DNA of 64,000 bases from Hyphomicrobiales bacterium (GTDB taxonomy: Bacteria; Pseudomonadota; Alphaproteobacteria; Rhizobiales; Rhizobiaceae), in contig UEIF01000020.1 in NCBI GenBank assembly GCA_900468805.1, forward strand, positions 98,839 through 162,838. The letters are read 5' to 3'. The stretch's first letter is position 1. Each line of letters opens with the position of its first letter. The notes beneath the pieces are model-generated. The model was not told the origin of the DNA and ran no database searches. It saw nothing but the letters and a program-made list of their open reading frames with translations. This document shows positions 9,240 through 18,620 of this stretch, one piece after another. The position numbers and the translations under genes were made by a program.

Positions 9240-11285
9240 TTATCTCACGCCGATCTGCTGTTCGTTTGGAACCTCCTCAATCGAGGCGATGCCAACTTGA
9301 TCCGTCGCTCGTCTTTGCCGAGCGAGGTCTGCCGCGGCACGTTGAATTTCATCGACATACGCGGCCTCTACATCTGTTGTCGCAGCACTTTTTGCCCGCG
9401 AAGATGCTAGATCCGCTATCCAGCGACCGATCTCGCCGGACATCATAAGTGTTGTCATAAGATTAAGGGCGGTAGCCCCCATGAATTGCGCCAATCCGCT
9501 CCCATGGTGCCAGTTGTCATTGGGTTCGAGATGAGATGGTGCTGGCCGTTTGATCATGGGGTCCATCGCATTTTTTGACGTATAGCCATCTTCCCGAGCT
9601 ACATCGAAAAGGCCGATATGCGAGGGCGAGAGGAAGATCGAAAGCAGATTTGCCAGTGCAATTGGTGTCCCGAGGACTGTTCCACCCAAATAGCTTCCGA
9701 ACAGCCGGTGCAGCTCAGTTGCTGGAGACGCTTTATCAAAAAATGTCTGCTGTGTTAGCAGCCACTGTACGAAACCGTAGTACGCAACATAATCAGGCAC
9801 TAAAGCGGGCGTCTTCGAGACGGAGGCGACAGATATTCCACCGAGAAGCAAGTTTAACGCTGTGTAGGTCGCAAATGCCGATTTCTTTCCGGAGTTATCC
9901 TCGGAGGGCGAGGCGACGGCCACACTTACCGGCAGATCCACCAGCGCCTTCTCGGCAACTTGCCGCATTTGCCCGACCATTCTATCCAATTCGGCGAATA
10001 TCGCGTTTTCCGAATTGGGACTGTGACCGCTTTTGTTTAGTTCAGAACCGAAGTCTTGCAGTAATCTGACGAGGTCGTTTGCCAGTTTATAGGCATCTGT
10101 GACCGTTTCTGACCCACCTTCCCGGTCGCGTCGAGCAAGTTCGATCTGCAGGTCCTGAGCCTGCCGACCCACGCCAAGCACGCGCTTTCCCATACCGATC
10201 GTGGTGTTCCGCAAGGACTCGTTGCTCAGGAACAGAATGCCGAATTGGAGCGCCCCCATTGCGATCGTAAACGCCGCATGGGAGGTGTCCTCATGGGACT
10301 TTTCGGCTGCCGTCCTAAGGCCGTCATTATCGGGATTGTCGCTTGCGCGGGCAGCGTCAAATACAGGTTTGGCAAATAGAATCGAGGGCATTGCCCACGT
10401 GAGCAATCGCTCATGCGTGAGGTTCCAATATTGTGTGCCGGACGTGCCCCCGTTCATTCCATAGCTATAGAGCTGAACGAGTGTTCGAGCCGTCGGCGCA
10501 ATAAAACTGGCAAGGAAATACCAGGCCGCCGGCACTGAATAATATATGAAGAGCAGCGGGACGGCGACCAGCGCCGCGGACGAAATGATAGCAACGCTCG
10601 AAGTGAGCGCGCGATCTCGAGTTGGTCGATCGTACGCGGTCCTGCCAATGGCATCAAGTACATCGTCGATGCTACTGTCGAGCTTGTTTATCAAGAACTG
10701 CTCATTTTCCTCAGCTCCGTCTGCATATGTAGCAATTTCCTTTTTAAGATTATTGAGCGCGTCGCGGGTCACATCGAGAACGTTGAACGTGACCTGCTCG
10801 CTGCCATCATCTCCAGCAATGGTTGCGTCCATGTCCTTGATGCGTTGGCGGATGGTGTCGGCAGATCTTCCCTCCTTATAAAGGGTTGTCCAACTCAGAT
10901 GAGGCTTGGCCGTGTTGTCGAGAACCTCAAGTTCTCTCAGCGTGGCCGTCTTCACTGCAGAAAGAATCTTTCTCGTAAAATCACGGCTGCCTTTTGCTTG
11001 TTCCAGGAGCTTTGGAAAAGCCGTACCATTTGTTTGACGCAGCCAGACAAGATGCGAGACGTCGATACTTTTCGCGTCATTTTCCGCAGGTGCGGCGCTT
11101 TGCTCCGTCGCGGCCCCCTCGAGCAACGGGTTTTGCACCAGTGCGTTGTTGACGAGAGCTTCGTTTGGCGACCTTATCTCTTCAATGATCTCCAGATCGT
11201 TGTGTGACTGAGGACTGGTTACTTCCGCCGAATCTCGTACCTGGTTCGATACCACATTATCAGTGCTAGGGCCTTTGGGGGGCAT
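9240..11285 (-). CDS. Orphan 681-residue protein with internal membrane segments, candidate secreted or translocated protein
   Basis: I do not recognise this family. The first 75 residues are rich in Ser, Asn, Gln and acidic residues and have no signal peptide. Residues 76-225 are hydrophilic and helical. Hydrophobic segments follow near 228-265, 337-355, 470-512, 531-553 and 600-620, separated by charged stretches; the last 60 residues are charged and helical again. This pattern (polar disordered N-terminus, internal hydrophobic segments, no cleavable signal) resembles translocators or membrane-active effectors of specialised secretion systems, but that is inference. Base composition looks lower in GC than the T6SS genes. 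It is 829 bases from tssK on the same strand. An ordinary inner-membrane protein is the alternative. Confidence 0.75.
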   Translation of the reverse strand: MPPKGPSTDNVVSNQVRDSAEVTSPQSHNDLEIIEEIRSPNEALVNNALVQNPLLEGAATEQSAAPAENDAKSIDVSHLVWLRQTNGTAFPKLLEQAKGSRDFTRKILSAVKTATLRELEVLDNTAKPHLSWTTLYKEGRSADTIRQRIKDMDATIAGDDGSEQVTFNVLDVTRDALNNLKKEIATYADGAEENEQFLINKLDSSIDDVLDAIGRTAYDRPTRDRALTSSVAIISSAALVAVPLLFIYYSVPAAWYFLASFIAPTARTLVQLYSYGMNGGTSGTQYWNLTHERLLTWAMPSILFAKPVFDAARASDNPDNDGLRTAAEKSHEDTSHAAFTIAMGALQFGILFLSNESLRNTTIGMGKRVLGVGRQAQDLQIELARRDREGGSETVTDAYKLANDLVRLLQDFGSELNKSGHSPNSENAIFAELDRMVGQMRQVAEKALVDLPVSVAVASPSEDNSGKKSAFATYTALNLLLGGISVASVSKTPALVPDYVAYYGFVQWLLTQQTFFDKASPATELHRLFGSYLGGTVLGTPIALANLLSIFLSPSHIGLFDVAREDGYTSKNAMDPMIKRPAPSHLEPNDNWHHGSGLAQFMGATALNLMTTLMMSGEIGRWIADLASSRAKSAATTDVEAAYVDEIQRAAADLARQRRATDQVGIASIEEVPNEQQIGVR

Positions 11286-11789
11286 GATTCATCACCATCC
11301 GATTCCTGTCGAGATGCGGAAAACATAGGGGGGATGGCTCTGGCTCTGTTACGCTTTTTTTGTATATCGGTATGCATTCCCATCATGTTCGCTTCGGCAA
11401 AGTTGTCGTGATAAAATGGCATTCCAGACACTTGTAGAATTCTTGCAGTCTTTGGCAAAGCGCCTGGTCGACGAGGTTTCGAAACTTGCATGCCGCGATG
11501 CGCGTCGGCGCCGATAGCAAATCGGTGTTACAAGGTGACATCGCGTAGCCTCAACACGGCATGCCGCCGCGACGGTTTCCGATGAACTTACCTCTCGGTC
11601 GCACGATCGTCCCCGACAGATGTGTATTCCGATCAAGCAAGACTATTTCCGGGCCCAATTGGGGATATTTCCTGCTTGCGCAGCACGTCATCGTGGGACC
11701 ACTCGTACGCCTCAATGCCGGGAGCGAGTCCGCCGGTGTCGGTCATGGCGCAATCGCCATAACAACGTGATCGGTGATGCCGGGTTGAG
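11286..11789. other. Gap without recognisable genes
   Basis: About 500 bases upstream of the orphan gene ending at 9240. Only short overlapping frames of poor quality occur on both strands. The promoter of the orphan gene should lie here, but no clear promoter, tts box or vir box was found. Confidence 0.3.
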
Positions 11790-12083
11790 TTATCGAGGTG
11801 CGCTTTCGACGAGACGCGTGGCGCATCCAGCTGTTTCGGCCACGGCCTTCCGATGCGCGATCGCCCTGAGGCGCTGTCGATGCAAGGCGATAGCCGAGTG
11901 TTTCGAACGAGGCGCCATGAAGAGATTTCGAACTGCCGAAAAGACACTGGTGACGCGTTGCAGCGCGCGTGGCGAGCGAAATCGTTGAATCAGCCGCTCC
12001 CATTTTCGCGGTGGTACAGCCGTGGTGTTGCGACGGGTCTGGACGATCTCGTCAAGCACGTAGACAGCTGGCGGAATTGCCAT
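11790..12083 (-). mobile_element. C-terminal remnant of an IS6-like transposase
   Basis: The minus-strand frame contains a stretch (IQRFRSPRALQRVTSVFSAV, followed by RNLFMAPRSKHSAIA) closely resembling the C-terminal end of IS6-family DDE transposases of Rhizobiales, which lies just after the catalytic glutamate. The catalytic core is missing, and no terminal inverted repeats were identified. It is therefore a decayed insertion-sequence end. It lies between two orphan genes of the accessory region and shows that transposition shaped this junction. The family call is from memory of the motif. Confidence 0.5.
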
Positions 12084-12278
12084 TCACTCCATGGGAAACC
12101 GCGACGTTCGGATCTTTTTGATCGCAAGACGACGCGTCCTCGAATGAAGTCACCTTCGTGCTCGTACTGTACGCCACGTCGTCAAACCTCCGCGTCTCGG
12201 CCTTTGCGCGTTATGTTCCTGAAAGAGGGGCAATCCTGTAAAGTCGACAGTGACGCCGATGAAACGGACAGTGGCCGA

Positions 12279-14507
12279 TCATTGCAGCGTCACTTGATCC
12301 GCCGAACCTAGCGTCTCTTCGTGGTCAATATGTTCGCCGAGACCCGCGCGGGTGATATCCTCCAACCAGGCCTCTTGGGGATCCGTCAATCGGGGAGCCA
12401 GCATCTTGCGAATATCACCGAGGTTGTCAGCTTCAACGTCAGTCAGCGGGACAGGCCATCCATTTGCCATGGAATCAAGCATTCCGAGCAATAGGGTAGC
12501 TTCTTTCATATAGGCGCGTCTTTGAAGCAATTTTGCCTCATGTGGCTGATCCTCTCCTTGCCTCGGTTGTGCCTTGTTCACGGCATCCCGGCAATTTGCG
12601 AGTATCGACTGAAAGAAGACGGTTTTGGGTCGACGCGGATCTTCATCTATGAATCCGTCGGCAATAGCGATCGCCCTTTGTGTCGCGGCCACCACTATTG
12701 ACTTCTCCATGCAATCCTTCCTTTTCGACAGATAGGGTTCCACATACGTATCGCCCAGGCTGCGCCTTGTCATGCCAACCAAATCGTTCTGACGCTCCCA
12801 TGCCAACATCGAGTGCTCCCAATCCGTGGTGAAGATCTTTTTGCGCTCGTCAGACGTCATGCGCAGTGAGGCGGAACCAGGCATCGTGCCATCCGGCGCG
12901 TTGAAAAGATCCGTCAGTATGTTTTCATATATTAACTTCTCGCGCTCAATGATCTCGCCGCGCAGACTGATGTTCGATGTTGCCGATGCGTCCATCTTCT
13001 CGAACAGTTGCACCAGACCCAATCGGATATCGTCGCGTTGTTCTTCGTCTGCCAAATCGAATATTCTTCCCCCCAACCTGTAGTGTTCGATGGTGCTGCT
13101 TTCGAATGGATTGTCTGTGAGCATGGCTTCGGCAGCGGATGTTTTGTCCACCGCGCCAGCATCGGCGCTGATGTGAAGTCGCGACCCGCCCAAGGTGTCA
13201 AGGATTTTCTCAAGGGTATCCTGCTTGGGTTTTCGCGACCCTTCCGATGCCCGCACGAATGTGATGACTTCGTTGTAATGGTTCATTTCTCCGGCTTGAA
13301 CGAGCAGCGCCCTGTTCTCCTCGCTCAGTTCTAGAAGGCCCCTGCGCGCGGCCAGATACATGCGTGATGCTTCCTCATAAAGCATGTGGAGTTGAGCGTC
13401 GGGGACGTTGTGGTTTTGCGGCTCTTGGATCCAGATCAGCCATCTCTTAACAGCGAGCGGGAACAACTCGTCGACGAGGGTCGTCAGACGCGCCGAATTC
13501 TTAAGGGCTGGATCCGCACAACCAGACAGTATGGTGCCAACTTCCTCGTGCTCCACCTTCTCACCAAGATATTTCGACAATGGGGTTGCTAGTCGAGACT
13601 CGGATGCAGAGGCCTCAAAGATCAGTCTCAAGTGTTTGAGAGCAGCGTCGAGGTCCGTGTTGATAAAATGATCCTCGTGGAGGGCCTTGAGGACCGCCTT
13701 GCAGCGGTTGGCTCTTTGCGTGAGACTGTCCAATTCATCTTGCAGTTTTTGCGAGCCAACGTTTCGCAATTCCAAAAAAGCCCTGCTTTCCAGCAGCAAA
13801 TCCGCTTGACGGGTTTGAGAGTGAGCAAGCCCCACTTGCCGCCGAAGGTCCTCCAGCTGGCGATTATAGTCCGTGATGATGCCCTTTATTTCCGCCGTCG
13901 GTGTGCCATCGGCAATGGCATTAATGCTGTCGGCGTAGCCACTATACTTAAACTCTCTTGCGTCGTTCGCGACGGTTTCAATTCCTTTGACGATCCGTAA
14001 AATGTCTTTGAATATAGCGCTTGAGCTTTCCGTTTCAATCAACTCTATTTCGGCACGCCACATGACGGCTAAATTGTCGGAGGTTGAAACCAACGAGATC
14101 CATTCATCGATGTATTCCTCCGGTTCCAGGCCATTGTTTGTCGCCCAGGCGATGATGTCAGCTTGTACCTGTTCTGCATGAGGCAGGGCCAGGAATTCGT
14201 CCGCCTTCGCCAATTCGCGAAGGTTGGCTATGAGTACTTCGGCCGCGTCATCGAACTTCAGTGACCTTTTGGCTTCCTCGATCGTCGCCTGGACGTCCGT
14301 GCGGTTTTCTCTAAGAGCGGCATCCATAATGCGCTGGTTGAAGAATACTTCGTCCCGGACGACCGAGAGAGCGTCGTGCATCCGCGCACCGGCCGCGGCA
14401 AGCGTTTCGTCGCCCGGGCCACTGTCGCTGGAGACGCTCTTCGCAAGCTTCGATATGGCATCAGTGCTGATCGGCTTGAATGCGTCGACGGTAAACGGAA
14501 ATGTCAT
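12279..14507 (-). CDS. Orphan large helical protein of unknown function
   Basis: I do not recognise this protein of about 742 residues. It has no signal peptide or membrane segment. It is acidic and appears almost entirely alpha-helical with many short charged heptad-like stretches, for example residues 210-285. The ATG at 14507 (MTFPFTVDAF) is preferred to the GTG at 14516, which would add only three residues. The frame is intact over 2.2 kb despite decayed surroundings, suggesting selection. Like the gene ending at 9240 it lies on the minus strand upstream of the T6SS operon and has AT-richer codon use than the T6SS genes. A secreted effector or a large cytoplasmic scaffold are both possible. 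Confidence 0.75.
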   Translation of the reverse strand: MTFPFTVDAFKPISTDAISKLAKSVSSDSGPGDETLAAAGARMHDALSVVRDEVFFNQRIMDAALRENRTDVQATIEEAKRSLKFDDAAEVLIANLRELAKADEFLALPHAEQVQADIIAWATNNGLEPEEYIDEWISLVSTSDNLAVMWRAEIELIETESSSAIFKDILRIVKGIETVANDAREFKYSGYADSINAIADGTPTAEIKGIITDYNRQLEDLRRQVGLAHSQTRQADLLLESRAFLELRNVGSQKLQDELDSLTQRANRCKAVLKALHEDHFINTDLDAALKHLRLIFEASASESRLATPLSKYLGEKVEHEEVGTILSGCADPALKNSARLTTLVDELFPLAVKRWLIWIQEPQNHNVPDAQLHMLYEEASRMYLAARRGLLELSEENRALLVQAGEMNHYNEVITFVRASEGSRKPKQDTLEKILDTLGGSRLHISADAGAVDKTSAAEAMLTDNPFESSTIEHYRLGGRIFDLADEEQRDDIRLGLVQLFEKMDASATSNISLRGEIIEREKLIYENILTDLFNAPDGTMPGSASLRMTSDERKKIFTTDWEHSMLAWERQNDLVGMTRRSLGDTYVEPYLSKRKDCMEKSIVVAATQRAIAIADGFIDEDPRRPKTVFFQSILANCRDAVNKAQPRQGEDQPHEAKLLQRRAYMKEATLLLGMLDSMANGWPVPLTDVEADNLGDIRKMLAPRLTDPQEAWLEDITRAGLGEHIDHEETLGSADQVTLQ

Positions 14508-14761
14508 TACTAACACTCACAAAACGTGGATTTTGGTAAAATGCAGCAGGCGTCCGTCTGGGTCGCCATGCTATGCGGTTGCCAAACTGGCATTTGGTGT
14601 TGTTTTCTCACAATGATTTTCTGATATGGTGATCATTCCCGACGCACGGCATTGACACCCGAGGCCCCGAGAGAGGACAGGGACGGCTAGCGAAGCGGAT
14701 GCAACCCGACGAGCGGGGCGCATCGGTCAGAACCTCGCTGGCGAAGGACGCCAGACATGTT

Positions 14762-14847
14762 AGGGCCGAGAGCCGTCGCGCCGTTGTCTCTCCAAGTCCA
14801 CTGCTTGCGCCGGTGGTGACGACGACCTTGTTTTCGATACTGCTCAT
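14762..14847 (-). pseudogene. 5' fragment of a short-chain dehydrogenase gene
   Basis: From the ATG at 14847 the frame encodes a typical SDR N-terminus, NKVVVTTGASSGLGETTARR, with the glycine-rich NAD(P)-binding TGxxxGxG motif. After about 28 residues the similarity stops and unrelated sequence follows. The catalytic YxxxK region is absent. It is a truncated remnant. Confidence 0.6.
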
Positions 14848-15174
14848 AGCTCTTTCCTGTCTTGACGATGACATCTGCAAAAGAGATTTTTCGGTTAACT
14901 AGGCGAAATGGGGCGATCGCATTAGGGGCGAAAAACAAGATGAGGCCATTACGGGAGCTAATGAATAAGCGGATTGCGTTCGATGCGACGCAGTCACGAA
15001 TGCCTCGGAACCGCCTTGGACGTGGCGGGCGAACATCCTGGGGCGAGGCAGCCTGCATGCTCATCGGTCAAGCCGTCTCGCGTGGAGGAAGAAGAAGCGC
15101 TCTCGGACATGAAGTTGGGAGCCGCCTTGAGCGCGGGGCCTCTCCTCCCCTGCCCTATTTGATGCGCAGCGAGG
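14848..15174. other. Gap without recognisable genes
   Basis: About 330 bases between the dehydrogenase fragment and the overlapping small gene pair. No convincing coding frame, RNA or repeat was seen. Confidence 0.3.
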
Positions 15175-15495
15175 CTAGGTGAGGAGGTCGTCCGACCAGA
15201 TCGGAACCTTGATGGTGCGGACGTGCTTTAGGCGCCGAATTTTCAAGACGCCGAATTCGCTGCCATGCGGGACATGGAGGGTCATGCGCAGGGAAGTCTT
15301 GCCGCAGCCCTCACATCTAAACCTGCAAAGCAGGCGGTCGGGCCTCTGGTCGCCGCAAAGGATATCAAGATCAGCCGGCAGGTAGTTGTGAGTGATCCTG
15401 CAGAGGTCACAAGTGATGACGATGATCTGTCCATGGTCGGCGGCTTCCCGCAGTGTCCAGACCCGTGATCTTTTGAAGGGGTGGATCTCAGGCAT
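15175..15495 (-). CDS. Small zinc-ribbon-like hypothetical protein
   Basis: The 106-residue product from the ATG at 15495 (MPEIHPFKRS) contains two Cys pairs, CDLC near residue 30 and CEGC near residue 62, spaced as in zinc ribbons. The ATG overlaps the last eight bases of the upstream gene, which fits translational coupling and argues against a longer frame opening at 15711. The function is unknown; a nucleic-acid-binding role is only suggested by the zinc-ribbon-like spacing. Confidence 0.65.
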   Translation of the reverse strand: MPEIHPFKRSRVWTLREAADHGQIIVITCDLCRITHNYLPADLDILCGDQRPDRLLCRFRCEGCGKTSLRMTLHVPHGSEFGVLKIRRLKHVRTIKVPIWSDDLLT

Positions 15496-15811
15496 TGCCG
15501 GTCTTGACGGCGGTAAGCTTCCAGCCTGCTTTCGGTGGAATCCCTCCCCCGCTGACGACACGGAAATCCAGCTCGATTTCGGCCGCCTTGCGAGCCTCGG
15601 TCGCACTCGCGGCCCAGACGGAGACGACGAACTTTCCGGTCTTGAATGCATATTTGCTCTTCGGTGGGCGCGATCCGACCTGATGACCGGCCCGGAAGCA
15701 GCGGCGCGCAAAGTCGACGTCCTGGCTCTGTCGGAGCTTGAGCGGCTGAAGTGCCCACCAGGCGTCGAAGGCCGTCTTCTTTTTGACCGGCTTGTGGCTC
15801 TTGTCGAGCAT
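15488..15811 (-). CDS. Small basic hypothetical protein
   Basis: The 107-residue product starts at the ATG at 15811 (MLDKSHKPVKKK), preceded at good spacing by AGGAG; an in-frame ATG at 15838 lacks such a site. It is Lys/Arg-rich at the N-terminus, then has a mixed alpha/beta-like region (KFVVSVWAASATEARKAAE). No known domain was recognised. It overlaps the zinc-ribbon gene by eight bases, so the two form a unit. Confidence 0.6.
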   Translation of the reverse strand: MLDKSHKPVKKKTAFDAWWALQPLKLRQSQDVDFARRCFRAGHQVGSRPPKSKYAFKTGKFVVSVWAASATEARKAAEIELDFRVVSGGGIPPKAGWKLTAVKTGNA

Positions 15812-15962
15812 GGCCGTCTCCTGCTGTCTTCGTGGCAACTGTTCCCTATTTGTTCGGACTGCGGTCGAGTGTCAACATGTGAGGCTCGTCCAGCTGAGAA
15901 CGATGACGTCCGATTGCGAGGACGGCAGCCCCTCCCCTATGAAGGCCGGATCAGACCGCCTG

Positions 15963-16225
15963 TTATGACGAGGGCCGTGGGTACCGATCGACGGTGACGG
16001 TGCGGTCGGCGGCGACTGAGATTTCCAGCACCTCGTTCCATCGTTCCTCGTCACGAAGCGTTTCCAGCGCAAGCAGGAGAAGCCTCTGCTGCAGCTCGAG
16101 CGTCATGACGCCAGCCGCGGTATTCAGCGTGATCAGGCCGACATGCATCTCTTCCTGCTCGTAGAGCGGCAGGAAATCTGCGGTACTGTGAGTGACGAGA
16201 ATATAGCCGTCACCGACGGCGCGAC
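15963..16225 (-). pseudogene. C-terminal fragment of a DUF5615-like (PIN-like) protein
   Basis: Minus-strand frame ending at 15963 with the readable stretch GDGYILVTHSTADFLPLYEQ, then an EEMHVGLITLN block and a helical tail. The 'VTHSTADF' pattern resembles the xxTxDxDF core of PIN-like DUF5615 proteins, often toxins. An in-frame TAA near 16230 separates it from any start codon, so it is a 5'-truncated remnant. The family call is tentative. Confidence 0.4.
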
Positions 16226-16255
16226 GCGCGACCGAGTGCCTTTACCGGAGATGCC

Positions 16256-16505
16256 GAGCCAGAGCACGCAGGTCGATTCCATCTCGTCGATGATTGCCCT
16301 GTCAAGTCCCCGGACAAATGCGATGGGGTCATTGCGCCGCCGAAAGCGTTCCAATATCATCAAGCGTCAAATACGGCCGGTCGTCGGAAGCAAATTGCCG
16401 CGCTAATGTTGTCTTGCCTGATTGTCGTGGACCCGAGACAAGAACTACGCGCGTATCTTCCAGTGCATCGGATATCCTCGAGGCAACCTTCCGCTCGTAA
16501 TATTT
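16256..16505 (-). pseudogene. N-terminal fragment of an AAA_14/DUF4143 ATPase, frameshifted
   Basis: The frame entering near 16505 reads YERKVASRISDALEDTRVVL and then a Walker A loop, SGPRQSGKTTLA, and YLTLDD, all typical of the DUF4143-associated ATPase family. It stops at a TGA near 16344. The continuation (NDPIAFVRGLDRAIIDEM, containing the Walker B-like end) is found in the next frame, so a one-base shift broke the gene. Both the start codon and the C-terminal two-thirds are missing. Confidence 0.65.
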
Positions 16506-16702
16506 GGGGACGAATCTTCACCCATGGTCCGACCATTTTTCAATCAAACCGCGACCGATTTAAAGCGAAACCTCGACCAGTTTAAATTTTCGCATCATTA
16601 GCCTTTACCCTCCACTGAAGCGGGAGCTATACTTCTTCGCGGAATAGATCGTTGTGTTGGCAATCTTCCAACGTCCCGCGGAATCACCTCGGCCCCATCC
16701 GG

Positions 16703-17863
16703 TCACACAGCAAGTGCGGTCTGGATCAAAGTGACCCAATAGCCTACGCCAAACGGAATGGCATCGTCGTTGAAATCATAGGCGGGGTTATGAAGGCCGG
16801 GCGTCTCGCCATTTCCAATGATGATCATGGATCCCGGTCGCGCTTCGAGCATGAAAGAAAAGTCTTCTGCTGCCATCCGTGGGTGAACATCACTGTTGAC
16901 GCCCTGAGAACCAACAATTGATTGCGCAACTGCTGCCGCAAGATCAGTTTGGACATCATGGTTGAAAGTGACCGGATAGCCCCGATTGTGGGAAATCTCC
17001 ACCGTCGCTCCGTGAGCTGCCGCGACCGAGCTTGCAAGGTCCCGCACACGCCGCTCCGCAAAGTCGCGCAAATCGGACCGCAGCGTTCGTACCGTACCGG
17101 AAAGCGTGACGGCGTTCGGAATTACGTTATGTGTATCGCCGCCGTGAATGGATGCAACAGTGATAACGACAGCCTGCAAAGGGTCGGTCTCTCGTGAAAC
17201 GATTGACTGAAGTCCGATGACGATATGCGCGGCAGCGATGACAGGATCCACTGACAGGTGGGGCTGACCGGCATGGCCTCCTCGACCGTTGACGGTTATC
17301 TCAAACGTATCGGCCGAAGCCAGCATCGCGCCTTTCTTGATCGCAAATTGCCCGATCGGTATATGAGGCTCGTTATGCATGCCGAAGATATGCTCGATCT
17401 TGAACCTATCCATCAATCCGTCGTTGATCATCGCAAGCGCACCCCCACCTCCCTCCTCGGCTGGCTGAAAGATAATGGCTACAGCGCCCCTGAAATTGCG
17501 AGTCTTTGCAAGACATCGCGCTGCACCCAAAAGCATCGCCATGTGACCGTCATGCCCGCAGGAGTGGGCTCTTCCGGATACTTTGGAAGTCCAAGGCTTG
17601 CCGCTGTTTTCCAAGATTGGCAGTGCATCCATGTCCGAGCGCAATCCTATCACAGGCCCGGCACCCAGCCTTCCCTTGATGATGCCAACGACACCCGATT
17701 GGCCAATGCCGGTATCAACCGTATCGCAGCCAAATGCGACGAGTTTCTCCGCAAGAAAGCTTGCTGTCTTGTGGACATCATAAAGAAGCTCCGGATGCTG
17801 ATGAAGGTGACGCCTCCATTCGACGACATCAGATTGCATATAGCTGTTCAGAACGATCGACAT
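16703..17863 (-). CDS. M20D family amidohydrolase (hippurate or IAA-amino-acid hydrolase type)
   Basis: This enzyme of about 386 residues hydrolyses N-acyl or N-aryl amino acids with a two-metal centre. Visible ligand motifs are SCGHDGHMA near residue 99, PAEEGGGG near 133 and HNEP near 160; the dimerisation-domain motif GRGGHAGQPH follows near 190. The start MSIVLNSYMQ at 17863 is preferred; the frame is open to 17989, but that extension has no family character. M20D enzymes of plant-associated bacteria include hydrolases that free auxin from amino-acid conjugates; this substrate is possible but not shown. The gene stands alone among remnants. Confidence 0.88.
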   Translation of the reverse strand: MSIVLNSYMQSDVVEWRRHLHQHPELLYDVHKTASFLAEKLVAFGCDTVDTGIGQSGVVGIIKGRLGAGPVIGLRSDMDALPILENSGKPWTSKVSGRAHSCGHDGHMAMLLGAARCLAKTRNFRGAVAIIFQPAEEGGGGALAMINDGLMDRFKIEHIFGMHNEPHIPIGQFAIKKGAMLASADTFEITVNGRGGHAGQPHLSVDPVIAAAHIVIGLQSIVSRETDPLQAVVITVASIHGGDTHNVIPNAVTLSGTVRTLRSDLRDFAERRVRDLASSVAAAHGATVEISHNRGYPVTFNHDVQTDLAAAVAQSIVGSQGVNSDVHPRMAAEDFSFMLEARPGSMIIIGNGETPGLHNPAYDFNDDAIPFGVGYWVTLIQTALAV

Positions 17864-18379
17864 TGGATGCCCCAACCCTTGCTTGGTTCGATTGAGGGGT
17901 CTCGAGTGTGCCCTGCCCCTTCGTAATTTCCGCGTCTTCGGACATGATCTTCGCGCTATCTTGCAAGCGCACTCGCGGACGCGCGGCATAAAAAGGGCGT
18001 CCGCACCGACGCCGCATCGAAATAAGTGCCGGGGATAAGGCTAACTTTATAATAAACCTGATCGGCATGCCTTTTCTGCGGTTCGCAGTATAATCGCATC
18101 GGGTACCTGCCAGCGTCACGTCAACCTCACGGCCTTGTTTGCACTTTCGTCTAATCACGAAAGCGCACGGCTTTGACCAGGTCCGTCTACGCGATCACGT
18201 CCTCAAATCTCCGAACGAGTTACCGTCTCCTCGGTGGCCCTTGGATAAGTGCCGATCGTTCCTCATCGATGTCAAAACTTTGACATTCGATTGCCGTTGT
18301 AATCGTCGCGAGGTCGAGAGGAGAAACATAAGGCAGCCGGTACTACCCACCGGCCGGATGAAGCCGAGATTGATGCGGC
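17864..18379. other. Gap without recognisable genes
   Basis: About 515 bases between the amidohydrolase start and a MarR-like remnant. The amidohydrolase promoter must lie here. No intact frame, RNA or repeat was seen. Confidence 0.3.
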
Positions 18380-18565
18380 CTGCCTCGATATGTGGCGCTG
18401 ACAGACCAGGGTCGCGCCTTGCAGCACAGGGCAGGCTGCCTGAGCGATACCTTGCTTGCGGTTTCGACCCAAACACCGTCGGAACTCGCTGCCCTGATCC
18501 ATGAGGTGCGAAAACTGCGCGACGCGGTCTATTTACAGATCGGCGGGTGGGATTCACCCGCCTGA
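18380..18565 (+). pseudogene. C-terminal fragment of a MarR-family regulator
   Basis: The plus-strand frame reads RYVALTDQGRALQ and ends with IHEVRKLRDAVYLQIGGWDS before the TGA at 18563. This is the wing (LTxxG) and C-terminal dimerisation helix of MarR-family repressors. The winged-helix N-terminal half is absent, so it is a remnant. It points away from the SDR operon. Confidence 0.5.
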
Positions 18566-18620
18566 CCTGCAAAGGCCTGATTTTGCGAAGACCCTGACCG
18601 CCCGGAACACCGTCGTGTCA

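Noticed and set aside
15496..15711. N-terminal extension of the zinc-ribbon gene
   Set aside because: It overlaps the upstream small gene entirely and is Arg/Ser/Pro-rich; the overlapping ATG at 15495 is better.
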